Below, piece by piece: positions 36,437 through 46,622 of a stretch of 64,000 nucleotides of DNA (its first letter is position 1; each line of letters starts with the position of its first letter). Source of the stretch: Ganoderma boninense (taxonomy: Eukaryota; Basidiomycota; Agaricomycetes; Polyporales; Polyporaceae); NCBI GenBank assembly GCA_002900995.3, contig CM035306.1:992001-1056000 (forward strand), given 5' to 3'. Made by a program: the position numbers and the translations under genes. The notes under the pieces are model-generated. The model saw only the letters and a program-made list of their open reading frames with translations. It searched no databases and had not been told where the DNA came from.

Positions 36437-37951
36437 ATGGATTCCGAAGACGCACACATGACCTCCCCCTCTGAAGACGAGCAGCTCGAGGACTGGCCCG
36501 TCACCAGCAGCGCGCCGACGACCCCATCCCGACGCGGCGGGGTCTCCGTCGCGTCCTCAGACTACGAGCCAGACTACGACGACAACGACTACCTCCCAGA
36601 ACCCGACGCGGGCGAGCCCTCGCAAGGCTTCGCGACCCAGACCGCATTCGACGCGTACTTCCTGCACGCGTCCAAGCCCGCGCGGACCTCGTCGAACGTC
36701 TTCTCGCAGCTCGTCCCCCCACTTACGCCCGAGGAGCACGCGGCAGCGCTCGCGAGGGTGCACGAGAGGGAACAGGGACAGCGGAGGGTGCTGTGGAGGG
36801 ACGCGGGCGCGCGGCGGACGTGGTTCAGGCGGCTCAGGATGGAGCTCGAGGAGGGCTTCAACGTGCTGCTGTACGGGTGCGGCTCGAAACGTGAGTTTCT
36901 CAACGCGTTCGCGCAGGACCTCTCGCGCCGAGGACACGAAAACCACGTCGTCGTCGCGAACGGGTTCAACCCTGCCTTCGCATTCAAGGACCTCCTTGCC
37001 GCGATCGAGCAGATTCCCGGGGTGCTCGACCACCACCACCCCTCCGCGAGCGGGGAGCCCGGAGCAGGGGGAGGAGCAGGAGGAGGGGGCCAGGACGCGC
37101 AGACGCAGCGGATCCACGCGTTCTTCTCCGCGCGCGGCGCCCCGCACCTGTACCTCGTCGCGCACAACGTCGACGGCAACGCGTTCCGCGCGCCCAAGCA
37201 CCGCGCCGCGCTCGCCCTCCTCGCACTCGCGCCCCGCATCCACGTCGTCGCCTCGGTCGACCACGTCGCCGCGCCCACGCGCTGGTCGCTCGCGGAGATC
37301 TTCGCGCGCAAGCCCGATCCTCCATCAGCCCACGAAGACACAGCCGACCCACGAGAGGCAGACAGCGGCGTGGTGCCTCGGCGCGGGTTCGCATGGCTCT
37401 GGCACGACCTCACGACACTCGCGCCGTACGACTTCGAGCTCGCGTACGCGGACCCGACGGCCCTCGCTGGCGTGGCTGCTCTGCGCGGTACACGCGCGCC
37501 CACAGCGTCCGCCGCTGCACTCGCCGCCGCCGGAGCGGGAGCAGGAGGACAGGCCGCGATCGTCACGGAGACGGCGGCGCGGCACGTGCTGGCGAGCGTA
37601 ACGGTAAAGGCGAAGAAGCTCTTCGTCCTGCTCGGCACGAAGCAGCTCGAGGTCATGGACGCGCCCGCGGCCGACAAGGGCAAGAAAGGCGCAGACGCAG
37701 ACGCGGGGGCGGAAGGGGGGAAGGAGAAAGAGAAGGAGAAGGAGGGCGCGTACGACTACGACCGGCTGTTCGCGGCCGCGCGCGACAACTTCGTCGCGAC
37801 GAACGACACGGCGCTGCGTGCGCTCCTGGGCGAGTTCAGGGACCACGGGCTGGTCGTGACTGTCGCTACGGGCGCGGAGGCGATGTGGATCCCGATGCGC
37901 AGGGAGGCGTTGTTGAAGATCGTCGGGGAACTCAAGGCGGAGGGACATTAG
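36437..37951 (+). CDS. ORC2: Origin recognition complex subunit 2
   Basis: Subunit of the six-part complex that marks replication origins and loads the MCM helicase. A single exon encodes 504 residues, near the usual fungal size. The start is set at ACCATGGAT, a good initiation context; an upstream ATG in frame at 36365 would add 24 residues. The acidic N-terminus (MDSEDAHMTSPSEDEQLEDW) is followed by the ORC2 core: TWFRRLRMELEEGFNVLLYG, CGSKREFLNAFAQDLSRRGH, VVVANGFNPAFAFKDLLAAI, HLYLVAHNVDG, IHVVASVDHVAAPTRW, FAWLWHDLTTLAPYDFELAY. The C-terminal winged-helix part ends with DNFVATNDTALRALLGEFRD and an EALLKIVGEL helix. Low-complexity Gly/Gln and Lys/Glu inserts occur near residues 212-225 and 412-440. 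Unlike nearly all neighbours it has no intron. Confidence 0.92.
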   Translation: MDSEDAHMTSPSEDEQLEDWPVTSSAPTTPSRRGGVSVASSDYEPDYDDNDYLPEPDAGEPSQGFATQTAFDAYFLHASKPARTSSNVFSQLVPPLTPEEHAAALARVHEREQGQRRVLWRDAGARRTWFRRLRMELEEGFNVLLYGCGSKREFLNAFAQDLSRRGHENHVVVANGFNPAFAFKDLLAAIEQIPGVLDHHHPSASGEPGAGGGAGGGGQDAQTQRIHAFFSARGAPHLYLVAHNVDGNAFRAPKHRAALALLALAPRIHVVASVDHVAAPTRWSLAEIFARKPDPPSAHEDTADPREADSGVVPRRGFAWLWHDLTTLAPYDFELAYADPTALAGVAALRGTRAPTASAAALAAAGAGAGGQAAIVTETAARHVLASVTVKAKKLFVLLGTKQLEVMDAPAADKGKKGADADAGAEGGKEKEKEKEGAYDYDRLFAAARDNFVATNDTALRALLGEFRDHGLVVTVATGAEAMWIPMRREALLKIVGELKAEGH

Positions 37952-38215
37952 TCTCGAGTCTCGTGTTTGCATGCGGTGGAGAAACGGAGTGCTCGTCAGA
38001 GAGTATACTGTATCTATATGCATGTCGGGAATTCTGTATCGTTATTTTTATGGTTGTCTGTACGACATTCCAAGATGTTTTTCCATATTGCGCAACAACA
38101 GTGGTATGTACAGGATGGCGTAGCAAGTACGAGTGCGCAAGGTGGGTATCATGTCAAGTTACAACAAGAAGGATACCACTCAGAGTTGGCGGTATGACAC
38201 TGGAAGCGCAGGCAC

Positions 38216-40204
38216 TCAAGCTTCATCTTCCTTAGCAACATTTACTTCGTGTCCCCTTTTGTCGACGAGCTTGAAGACGACGTCGCCGTCCACGAGCTCA
38301 TCCAGGCTCCCAATCACGGACTGCCGAACGGCAAGACTCGGCCATACGCTCTCGGGCTTCGCAGGCTTTCTACCCGGCGCTGCCTTTCCGGACCCGCCAT
38401 CGCGCTGTACAAGCACCGTAGCAGGGTGGAGACGGAGCTCGAGTGCGGTGAGGCGCGTTCCGCAAGATGCGCGACGAGCGAGAACCTGCTCGAGGATGGC
38501 GCACTTGTCTTTGAGCACCTTGTCGATATCGGTGCTCGACTCGATCTTGGAGGCCGAGCGCGTGGACCCCGCCCGGCCCTTGGGTTTGGGCTTCGTAGCG
38601 GCGACAGCGGTACGCCGCACGGTCAGCCCGCAAGTGATGACGAGCTCGGCGAGGGAAGGGCAGAGCGCCGTGGGCGGCGTCCGCTTGGCTGCGCGCCCCT
38701 TGGTAGGGGGCTTGGGGGCGTCCGTCGGCCCCAGCATGCGCACGAGGCGCTCGAGGTCGGGGCCACCTATCGAGAGGTTCACGAGGTGCGGGAACGCGCG
38801 AAAGTCGACCGCTAGACATTCTGAATCCTTGGGTGAGTCGATGGCCAGCTCAAGACGCGTGATGTTCGCGTTTTTGCCGAAGACGGCGACGAGGGCTTCT
38901 GGCGTTACACGGTAGAGCTCCATGCGGAGCCGTTCCTCGTCGCCCACGAAGCAGAGTGTGCTGTCGCCTCCGGTCCATTCCCTCATTGGCGGACAGTGTA
39001 TGATAACGTTATCGATAGAGGCGACCACAGCATGGAGTGGAGTGTCCTTCGAGGGGAAGAAGTCTTCGAGTAGAGGGTGCTGGAGGAGATTATCGTCGGT
39101 GATGTGGACGTGAGTGGTTTGGGGAAAACCTAGCCAAGAGAGAAAAGCGCAAATGTGCCGCTGGTTGTACGACTTGATGCGTAAGTTGTGTAAGGAGGCT
39201 AATTGAAGAGCTTCTACCCCATGGGGTCGTGTAACGTTACATATGTCCTCCCCCATGATCTCCAGCGTCTCCAGATGATCGACAAAAGGCTCCAAGAGTC
39301 GTTTTGGTGTATCAATTGTATCAGGGCCAGGTAAGACGCCATCTTCTTCAACTAGTATCTTGACATACTTGAGCGAAGTGACGGCGCCAAACAGCTTGAG
39401 CAGGCCGTAGGGGCAAGTGAGACGGGAGAGGTTGGGCAGGTTCTGGCAGGACAGGATGGCAAGCGGGTCCTCTTCATCAAGGTCCCATTCGCCAAGAACC
39501 AGGAGTTCGTCCTCATCGCAGTCATCATCCCTGTAGTCGCCGACCCTCCTTATAAGCTCAATATGCAACGCGTTCAGCTTCGGCATTCCAGAGCAAAGGA
39601 CAGGCCACAGCCCATCGCAAAGATCAAATTGGATGTCGAGGGTGACCCGCAGCGACACTACGTTGCCGATATATGGGGTCACAGCCTTGACGATGTTCGG
39701 AGAGAAGCCGCGGAAGGATGGTCCGATCCCGCCCGGATGGCGCACAGAACGGGAGAGGACGGCGTCGGCGAATGGCAGCCCGTTGTACAGGGTAGGCTCC
39801 TTGTCAAAGAGGGGGCCCCAGTTCGCCGCCGCATCTGCCCAAAGTGCAGACCTGTCTAGGATTACCGAGCGCCATAGACTGCAGACGTGGGAGAGGCGCA
39901 GTGCCTTGCGATCGTGCCAGCAGTTGGAGAACACCCACCCGAGGACCTCGGTGGAGAGACGGTGGATGGGCGCGGCGAGGTTGTGGATGGCGAGGAGGGC
40001 GAGGGCAAACTGGCGATGCTCGTCTGCCTTGGCTGTCGTCCATGCTTGGATGTCTGAGACGGATGTAAGCTTTGAAAAATTCGCGTGGTCTGTGGGTGAA
40101 AGACGTTTGAGCTGCTCTGAGAGCTCGGAGAGGCGGGGGATGTTGCGCAAGGGATCCATGTCGTGATCGCTCTCTGATTTGAAATGGAGATGGACCGAGG
40201 TCAA
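38216..40204 (-). CDS. F-box-like protein, copy 1
   Basis: Single-exon frame of 662 residues typical of Agaricomycete F-box-like proteins, which may serve as substrate adaptors of SCF ubiquitin ligases. A helical N-terminus (IPRLSELSEQLKRLSPTDHA, then TSVSDIQAWTTAKADEH) precedes an F-box-like motif at about residues 75-125: LAAPIHRLSTEVLGWVF, then RKALRLSHVCSLWRSVILD and ALWADA. The rest is a leucine-rich fold with degenerate repeats (MPKLNALHIELIRRVGD, NLPNLSRLTCPYGLLKLFG, FPHLVNLSIGGPDLERL). The start is the first ATG (40204); the Met at 40159 (MDPLRNIP) matches the start of copy 2 and may be the true one. Copy 2 (41022-42964) and a wrecked third copy (60071-61424) lie in the window. The target is unknown. 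Confidence 0.82.
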   Translation of the reverse strand: MTSVHLHFKSESDHDMDPLRNIPRLSELSEQLKRLSPTDHANFSKLTSVSDIQAWTTAKADEHRQFALALLAIHNLAAPIHRLSTEVLGWVFSNCWHDRKALRLSHVCSLWRSVILDRSALWADAAANWGPLFDKEPTLYNGLPFADAVLSRSVRHPGGIGPSFRGFSPNIVKAVTPYIGNVVSLRVTLDIQFDLCDGLWPVLCSGMPKLNALHIELIRRVGDYRDDDCDEDELLVLGEWDLDEEDPLAILSCQNLPNLSRLTCPYGLLKLFGAVTSLKYVKILVEEDGVLPGPDTIDTPKRLLEPFVDHLETLEIMGEDICNVTRPHGVEALQLASLHNLRIKSYNQRHICAFLSWLGFPQTTHVHITDDNLLQHPLLEDFFPSKDTPLHAVVASIDNVIIHCPPMREWTGGDSTLCFVGDEERLRMELYRVTPEALVAVFGKNANITRLELAIDSPKDSECLAVDFRAFPHLVNLSIGGPDLERLVRMLGPTDAPKPPTKGRAAKRTPPTALCPSLAELVITCGLTVRRTAVAATKPKPKGRAGSTRSASKIESSTDIDKVLKDKCAILEQVLARRASCGTRLTALELRLHPATVLVQRDGGSGKAAPGRKPAKPESVWPSLAVRQSVIGSLDELVDGDVVFKLVDKRGHEVNVAKEDEA

Positions 40205-41021
40205 GAAGTGGTCAAGATAGATAGTTAGAAGGTGGTCGTTGGCTGGCCTCGGTTAACCTGTTACTCACAGGTCGGGTGAGAGCTCAGAGAGAGAACTTGA
40301 AGTCGAGTGAGCTGAGCAGGGAATCGGATCGATTTGACCGTTGCAGTGGTGAGAGCTGGTGAGCTGGCAATAATACGTACTTGGCGTCTCCGAGTCGCCA
40401 AGTTCTGAATCTGATGCCACGAGCCTCGGACCTGCCAGCAGAGCCGAATTAGAAGTTGCAGTGGCCGGCCACAGGAACGTTGTTCTCAGGCTGGAGAGAG
40501 CAGGACATAGCGCGCGCGGCCAACCCGACTAGAGCTACTCGACTACCTATCCTGAACGTGATTCGCTCCAGGATGGCTTGCCAGCGAGAAAGGGAAACAT
40601 GACGATCTGGAGGAGGAGGTTGGTAGCGAAATAGTACTATTAATAAGAGTATTAGTCCCACGCCGCCGCGAGCGACACGGGCGGCAGCCTGAGCTAGCCA
40701 CCGCCGCCCGAGCCTGCGGTCTGGGTCGATGTTAGCGTCATCCGCGGCGCCTTCGGGACCCAACCGAGGTCAACTAGGGGCTCAAGACAGCCAGCCTGAG
40801 GCATTAGATGACGATACCTTATGTGCATTTCAAGACAAATGTGTACTGCATTTGCAAACATTCAGGAATACTTGTACATCATACCCATATCCATTTTCGT
40901 TTGCCAACATCCGAGTCTAACACCTGCGATACTCCACATCGTCCTTCCAGAACGACACATTTGTTCACCATAGCACGTCTAGCAAAAGGGGGATATAGAT
41001 CCTATTCTACGACACGAGATT
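40205..41021. other. Intergenic between F-box genes 1 and 2
   Basis: 817 bp with no supported gene. It should hold the promoter of copy 1 and the 3' UTR of copy 2. Confidence 0.35.
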
Positions 41022-42964
41022 TCAGACCGAAGCTTCCTCGTCTACTTCAAGCCCACCTCGGGTGAGGAGCTTGAAGACAACAGGCCCGTCCACCAGTCCC
41101 TGGAGACTCTCCACAACGGACTGTCTAGCAGCAGGAATGGGCCAGATCGGACGCCGCTCGGCTGAGCCAACGTTTCGGGCCCGGGACGTTTCGGCCTGTC
41201 CATGTATCGTGGCGGGATAAAGACGGAGTGTGAGGGAGGTGAGGCGGGTCCCGGAGGACGCGCGGCGAGCAAGGGCCTGCTGGAGGATAAAGCACCTCTG
41301 CTTGAAGACCTTATCGACGCCAGCGGCAGGGCTGGGGCTGGGGTCACGGCCGAGCTTAGCTTTCGAGCGCGAGGTTTTCGTTAGTCCTTTGGTTTTGGAC
41401 TTGGAGGGAGAAGAAACCTCACCCTTCTGCTGGACCTCTAACCCAAATGTTATGACCAGGTCGGCGAGTGCGGGGCAGAGCACGGGCTCCGCAGGGTGCG
41501 CCTGGAAGTTGTTTATGGGCCCGAGCAAGCGCGCCAGGAAGACAAGGTCGGGGCCGGTCATGTCGAGGTGCACCAGATGTGGGAACGCGCGGAACTCAAT
41601 CGCCTGGCCCATCTGGGTGGCAACGAGGGAGAGCGTCAGGCGCGTGAGGGATGCGTTTGCGGCAAAGACGTCGACGAGTCCTTGTGAGGTGATCAGGTAT
41701 TTCTCCAGACGGAGACGTTCCGACTTGTCCGCGAAGCACAGTAAGATATGATCTCTGGACCAGCTTAGCGATGAACACTGAATGCACACATGGTCAATAG
41801 TGGCGACCGCGGAGCGCAGTGTAGTGTTGTTCTCCGGCGCTGAGAAGAGGTCTTCGAACGGGGGATGCTGGAGGGCATTGTTGGTGATGTGAATATGAGT
41901 GGTCCGAGGAAAGGCTAGCCAAGAGAGGACAGCACAAGCCAATGAGTCCTTCGACGTGATACGCAGATCGCGTAGGGAGGGTAATTGAAGCGCTTGCGTT
42001 CCGGCCGGTCGGGAAGCATCCCATGAGATGATCTCCCCCGTAATTTCCAGAACCTCCAGAGAGTCGCGATAAACCTCCAAATGTCGGAGGTTAGAAGCCT
42101 CATCCCCACCCTCATCCTCGTCAAGAATCTGAGGATCTCCATGCCCTGCAGCCATCGTGATGTGCCTGAGGGGAACGCCGCCGAAAAGCCTCACCATGGT
42201 AGGAGGGCAAGTGAGGCGAGAGAGCTGAGGGAGGTTTCCATCGGACAGGATGTCAAGCCCCTCCCACGGGGTTCGTCAAAGTCCCAATCGGGATCGTCCT
42301 CGAAGTCGGAATCATTCCCATCGTAGTCGTCATCCCTGACGTCCACTATCCTCTTCGCGAGTGCAAGGTGCAAAGCGTTGAGCTTCGGCATTCCAGAGCG
42401 AAGAACAGGCCACAGCCCCAGGTAGATGTCTGATTTGCTGTCGAGGGTGACCCGCAGCGACACGACGTTGCCGATATACGGGGTCACGGCCTGGACGATG
42501 TTCGGAGAGAAGCCGTGGAAGAACGGTTGGATCCCGCGTGAATGGCATGCGGAGCGGGAGAGGACAACATCGACGAACGGCATGTCGTCGTACACGACAG
42601 GCCTCTTGTCAAAGAGAGGCCCACAGTTGGTCGCTGCGTCTGCCCAGAACGCCGCGCTGCCGATGATGATCGAGCGCCACAGGCTGCAGATGTGGGAGAG
42701 GCGCAGACTGTTCCGACCATGCCAGCAGAGTAGGAGGACTCGCTCGAGGATCTCGGTGGGGAGACGGTGGATGGGCGCAGCGAGGTTGTGGATGGCAAGG
42801 AGGGCAAGGGTGAATTGACGGTATTCATCGGCCTTGGCTACGGTCCATGCTTGAATGTCTGAGACGGATGTAAGCCTGGAGAGACTGCCGTGATCTGTAC
42901 GTGAAAGGCGTTGCAGGTGCTCTGAGAGCTCGGAGAGGCGGGGGATGTTGCGTAAGGGATCCAT
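41022..42964 (-). CDS. F-box-like protein, copy 2, frame broken once
   Basis: Tandem paralogue of the gene at 38216-40204. It opens MDPLRNIPRLSELSEHLQRL, then TSVSDIQAWTVAKADEY, and the F-box-like motif LAAPIHRLPTEILERVLLLC with LRLSHICSLWRSIIIGSAA. The frame holds to about DFEDDPDWDFDEP (42270), then shifts. In the next frame it continues WEGLDILSDGN, then LPQLSRLTCPPTMVRLFGG, which matches copy 1 (LPNLSRLTCPYGLLKLFGA). The break lies within CCACGGGGTTCG (42264-42275) and looks like one missing base. Downstream the frame is clean to the stop at 41022 with leucine-rich repeats and FPHLVHLDMTGPDL (copy 1: FPHLVNLSIGGPDL). Corrected length is about 647 residues. As only one break is present, it may be functional in the real genome. 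Confidence 0.75.
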
Positions 42965-43391
42965 CGCTTATCCAAAAGTTGTGAACCGACCCTGTGGATG
43001 GTAGCCAATATTGAATAACGTGCCTCAGGATAGTGTCCAACGACAAAATATTTCGCCGCTGGTCAAGACCATACTCACCGGTAACACTGATGGGGGTTGA
43101 TAGACAAGAAACGGCATCGATATGAACCAGCAAGTGGACAATGAGGGAAAGGGAACGAGAGTACCGAGTCAAAGTCTAATTCAAGGTGCTGTCCCCGGAC
43201 CCAACCGTGTTCTCACGCGCGTGCCCCGCGAACTTCAAACTTCCCTCCATGCTACCCAACAGTGGTGTTTTCAAGCAAAGATACAGCAGGATAGGCTACA
43301 AGCTAAGCAGCGCAAGTCGAAAGCGTCCTAGTATACAAACACAACAGGTGCAACATGGTCCAGACGCCAGCGCGCGCACGAGCGCTAAGAT
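42965..43391. other. Intergenic between F-box gene 2 and MYND gene 1
   Basis: 427 bp with no gene. It should hold the promoter of F-box copy 2 and the 3' UTR of the MYND gene. Confidence 0.35.
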
Positions 43392-44430
43392 CTAAGACGC
43401 CCCGCGCCGCTCCGCCTCAGCCAACTTGCGCTTGAGCAGCCTGACGCGGTCCTTCGTCGTCTTGGCCCTCGTCCACTCGGGGTCCCCGTACCAGTTCGTC
43501 CACAGCGCCCTCCACTCCCACTTCTTCCCGTCGCCGATCTTCTTCATGTACCCAGGGATCGGGGCCGCGCTCGGGTTCGGCTGGCGGAGCACGATGCCGA
43601 GCCCGATGAACGTCGCGTACGTGTCGAGCTGCGCGGCGATCGCCTCGCGCGACAGCGCGCGCTCGCGCCCGTCGCCCTCGAACCCGCTGTACTGCGGGAA
43701 GTATCCGAACTGCGCGGGCCCGTGGTGCGGCGCGAAGAGCACGGGCAGGATGTCGACGAAGTCGGGGTCGCTCCCGAACGTCGCCGCGACGTGCGCGCGC
43801 GACTCGGCCGACTTCTCCCAGGCCTCGAGGAAGCGCGGGCGGTGCTCCGCCGCGTCCGCCAGCACGCGCGCGCGGGGCAGCAAGACGCAGTTCGAGTACG
43901 AGAACGTCAGCGCGGGGTTCACGCCGTCGAGCCCTGGGGGCCGGTACTTCAGGGGTATGAGGCAGACCTGCGGGTTCTCCTTCGTGAGCACCTTCTTCGT
44001 GCCGCCCATGCTCAGCAATTTGGCGTGGAGGAGTCCCTGGAATGACGGGCGATGTGCCTCCGTGAAGTCGCGCATATATGACTGCATCTCGAGGATGTTG
44101 GGCATCCCCGGTGCAGTTGGTTCGACCACTTCGGGGTGGTTCTCGAAGAACGCTGTGTTCTCCTGCTGATACTTGCACAATGGCCTGAAAGTTGCATGAG
44201 CGACAGAAAAAAAGATATGGGAACGGCTGGACCAACTTGTGGTGCTCCCAGTGGGCACGCTGACACTCCTCACTGCAGTAGATAGCGACATTGCACCCTT
44301 TGCAGAACCGGAACTTCTCACCCGGTGTCTGTGCCTTGTCGCATTTCCTGCATCTGCCTTGTTTGTTCCGGAGAAGGGACGTGTCTCCCGGACGGAAGGT
44401 CGTCTGCAGAGGATGAGTTTCGATGGGCAT
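43392..44430 (-). CDS. MYND zinc-finger protein 1
   Basis: Protein of 328 residues with an N-terminal MYND zinc finger, a protein-protein interaction module. Exons: 44430..44237 and 44184..43392. The finger lies at about residues 27-64: CRKCDKAQTPGEKFRFCKGC, then NVAIYCSEECQRAHWEHHK, with the CxxC, CxxC, CxxxC and HxxxH-type ligands visible except where the last His/Cys pair is formed across the intron (HHK joined to PLCKYQQ). The remainder has no known domain that I can name: VLTKENPQVCLIPLKYRPPG, ALTFSYSNCVLLP, FVDILPVLFAPHH, ATFIGLGIVLRQPN, then KIGDGKKWEWRALWTNWYGD. The last segment has a clear counterpart in the MYND protein at 58719-59710. Such short MYND proteins are numerous in Polyporales and uncharacterised. 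Confidence 0.85.
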
Positions 44431-44860
44431 CTCGGAGATGGTGGTTAAGGAACAAGCAGGCCACTCGGCGCGTTGGCAATTGTCCCGTTTCAGATTACGT
44501 AATTAGCATCCGCCGCTGGTTCTGGAGGAGATGAGTCCTGATGACTCTCGAGTCCTCCGCGGGGATCTCGATCTCGGTAGACCTTTGTGATGAAACCAAA
44601 GCCACCCACAGAAAACGACGCCCAGGAGCTCATACGAATCGCACATCTGCCAGTGAGTTTAATTCAACTGACTGGTGCTTCAACAAGTTGCTGCAGCGTA
44701 AGCATATTCTATTTGTCTCGATTCGAGTCGGTATATTCTATTGTGCTGGGGTAAGATGATCAACGACAGGAAGTGTAAGCAAGAGAAATTATGACGGTAT
44801 AAATCGTACGGGTCATTGCGCATTGGTCTAGCAGCATTAAGCACCAAGCCACCTGTCCAT
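44431..44860. other. Intergenic upstream of MYND gene 1
   Basis: 430 bp with no gene seen. It holds the MYND 1 promoter and the 3' UTR of the membrane-protein gene. Confidence 0.35.
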
Positions 44861-45881
44861 TCACTGCATCTTCGTCTTCGGCGCAGCAGGAGCTGGACCA
44901 AAGTTCTTCACTGCGCGTGTGGTAAAGAGCCCGGCCAGGACTAGCGTGCACACAGCCCGCGCGGTTTCGGGGTCGACTGCGGGAACCTTCTCAGCACCTG
45001 CCGTCCCCAGCCAGCCAAATGCGACGTGGTGGGCGTCCGCCCAGAACGGTTGCGAGTGGGTAAGGAAAGAGTAGAGCCCGGTGATGAGGGGCGCACACCA
45101 GAGGTCGGTCGTCGTCCATCCATATGGGAGGAACTCGGAGGGGGTCGTGAACGTCAAGGCGTATGGCTGGAAGAACGAGAAGAGGTTGGTGAAGAAGAAA
45201 CCTCCATTCGCGGTAAGCTAATAAGTAGACCATGAGTATGTGTAAGCAGGCTGATACTCGGAGAAACCTACCAGGGATGTGAGGAGAAGGGTCCAAGGGT
45301 TCTCCTGGATAGCGGGAGAGGTGTGCTTGAGGACCATGGGCGGGATAAGGTTGCAGAGAAGATACGTGCGGCTGAATGCGTCGAGGAGAGCCAGAGGGCC
45401 CTCGAGCTGGAACGACGGGATCGGGACCGATGGCAACTTGTCTACAGTCGCCTGAACGGCCATGTAGAATACCGGGACAACCCCGGAGTACATGAAGGAA
45501 GGCGGGATCGCCAACGCCGACGCTACACACGCGACCGCCCCTCAATCTCCCATAACCTCCGGAACCCACGAATGGATAGAACTCACCCATAACGGCCTCG
45601 CCTCCATAAACCACCAGGAGTGCGGCGGCGGCGTCTCGGACAAATGACCGCGGCTCGATTTCGGAAATCGGGGCGGTGCCCTTCTCGTCAGCTCTGACCG
45701 TCTTCTGCTTCAGTGCATGCTCGCGCCAGAACTTCTCGCGGATCTGGCGGAGTGCAACACAAAGACGGAAGGCGGCCACGACATCTAGCGTGCTGAGCTG
45801 CAGACCGAACCAGGTGAAGGGCGCCACCGGCTGGAGAATGAGTCGGTAGACCTCCACGATGGGGGCGAGCAGGAGAGACAT
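44861..45881 (-). CDS. Multi-pass membrane protein of unknown function
   Basis: I do not recognise this gene. Exons: 45881..45587, 45522..45272, 45217..44861, phases consistent, 300 residues. It starts MSLLLAPIVEVYRLILQP and shows about five to six hydrophobic segments: LLLAPIVEVYRLILQPVAPF, FVRDAAAALLVVYGGEAVMA, YSGVVPVFYMAVQATV, LLDAFSRTYLLCNLIPPMVL, WTLLLTSLLTANGGFFFTNL and a last one at AVCTLVLAGLFTTRAV. A charged loop (IREKFWREHALKQKTVRADE) lies between the first two. The Pro/Trp-rich stretch EFLPYGWTTTDLWCAPLITG and the HSQPFWADAHHVAFGW part look like conserved features. The short Lys-ended tail (PAAPKTKMQ) is cytosolic or luminal, unclear. A role in an internal membrane is a guess only. 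Confidence 0.72.
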
Positions 45882-46622
45882 GATCAAGCTAGAGGTCGTT
45901 CAGGACAGTGTCCACGCACTCGTCGTTGGCAAGGAAAGGGAGGGGGTCGACAGGCGCGAGGACGGACAAACGTGTTGCGAACGTGGGTCATCTTGGATAC
46001 TCGGGATCGCCGGCGGGAGGAAGAGCGCGCGATCAGCTCTATCGCGCCTTCCATGGAGTGGGCAAGGAAGGGATGTGAGTCTAGTCCGAATATTATTAGC
46101 ATGGGTACAATGGTGTAGTGGCTGTAATGGCCCTAAACCGGGAATGTGAGGTGGTCTAAAGCTCCAACGGATTTAGTCGTCTGTGCGCTGGTTCAAGACC
46201 GTCCCCTCCAGAAAACTTGGTTACCTCGAGTCGCCCGCTCCGTAAGGAATGGGTTGACCTGGTATAATATGTCCTTGACTGGCCAGGGAAGCAATTCCGC
46301 AACCTGCAGGACGTGCCGAGTTAGTCTTAGGAGATCAGGACGCGTCGTCTGTTCGCGCGGATGGCCCGTGCCCTTCACAAACCCTTCCTTTTTCTTTTTC
46401 GTTCGTCCTTTATACTCCCGTCCTTCTCCCTTGAGACGGAATTACATGAAACGTATTGTGAGTCTCAGAGTAATCTAGGCGTTCAATAACATCTTTTGCT
46501 TGTCGATCACATTATATAGTACATATAATACAAGAGGTTGCTCTCGACCGTGAGCATACGGAGCCCTCATGGCTCCAACAACGTTTTTGAGGAGATCGAA
46601 TGAACGCGCCGGGCATCCATTC
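45882..46622. other. Intergenic with a tRNA-like scrap
   Basis: 741 bp. Near 46147-46215 there is GTGGTCTAAAGC followed some 30 bp on by GGTTCAAGACC, like the A and B boxes of a Leu tRNA, but stems do not close. No protein gene is seen. Confidence 0.3.

Noticed and set aside
36557..37683. Long minus-strand frames opposite ORC2 (up to 364 codons)
   Set aside because: GC-rich codon bias of ORC2 keeps the other frames open; no start context or family features.
46147..46215. tRNA-Leu-like A and B box words
   Set aside because: Acceptor and anticodon stems do not pair, so at most a decayed tRNA or SINE-type head; not called as a gene.
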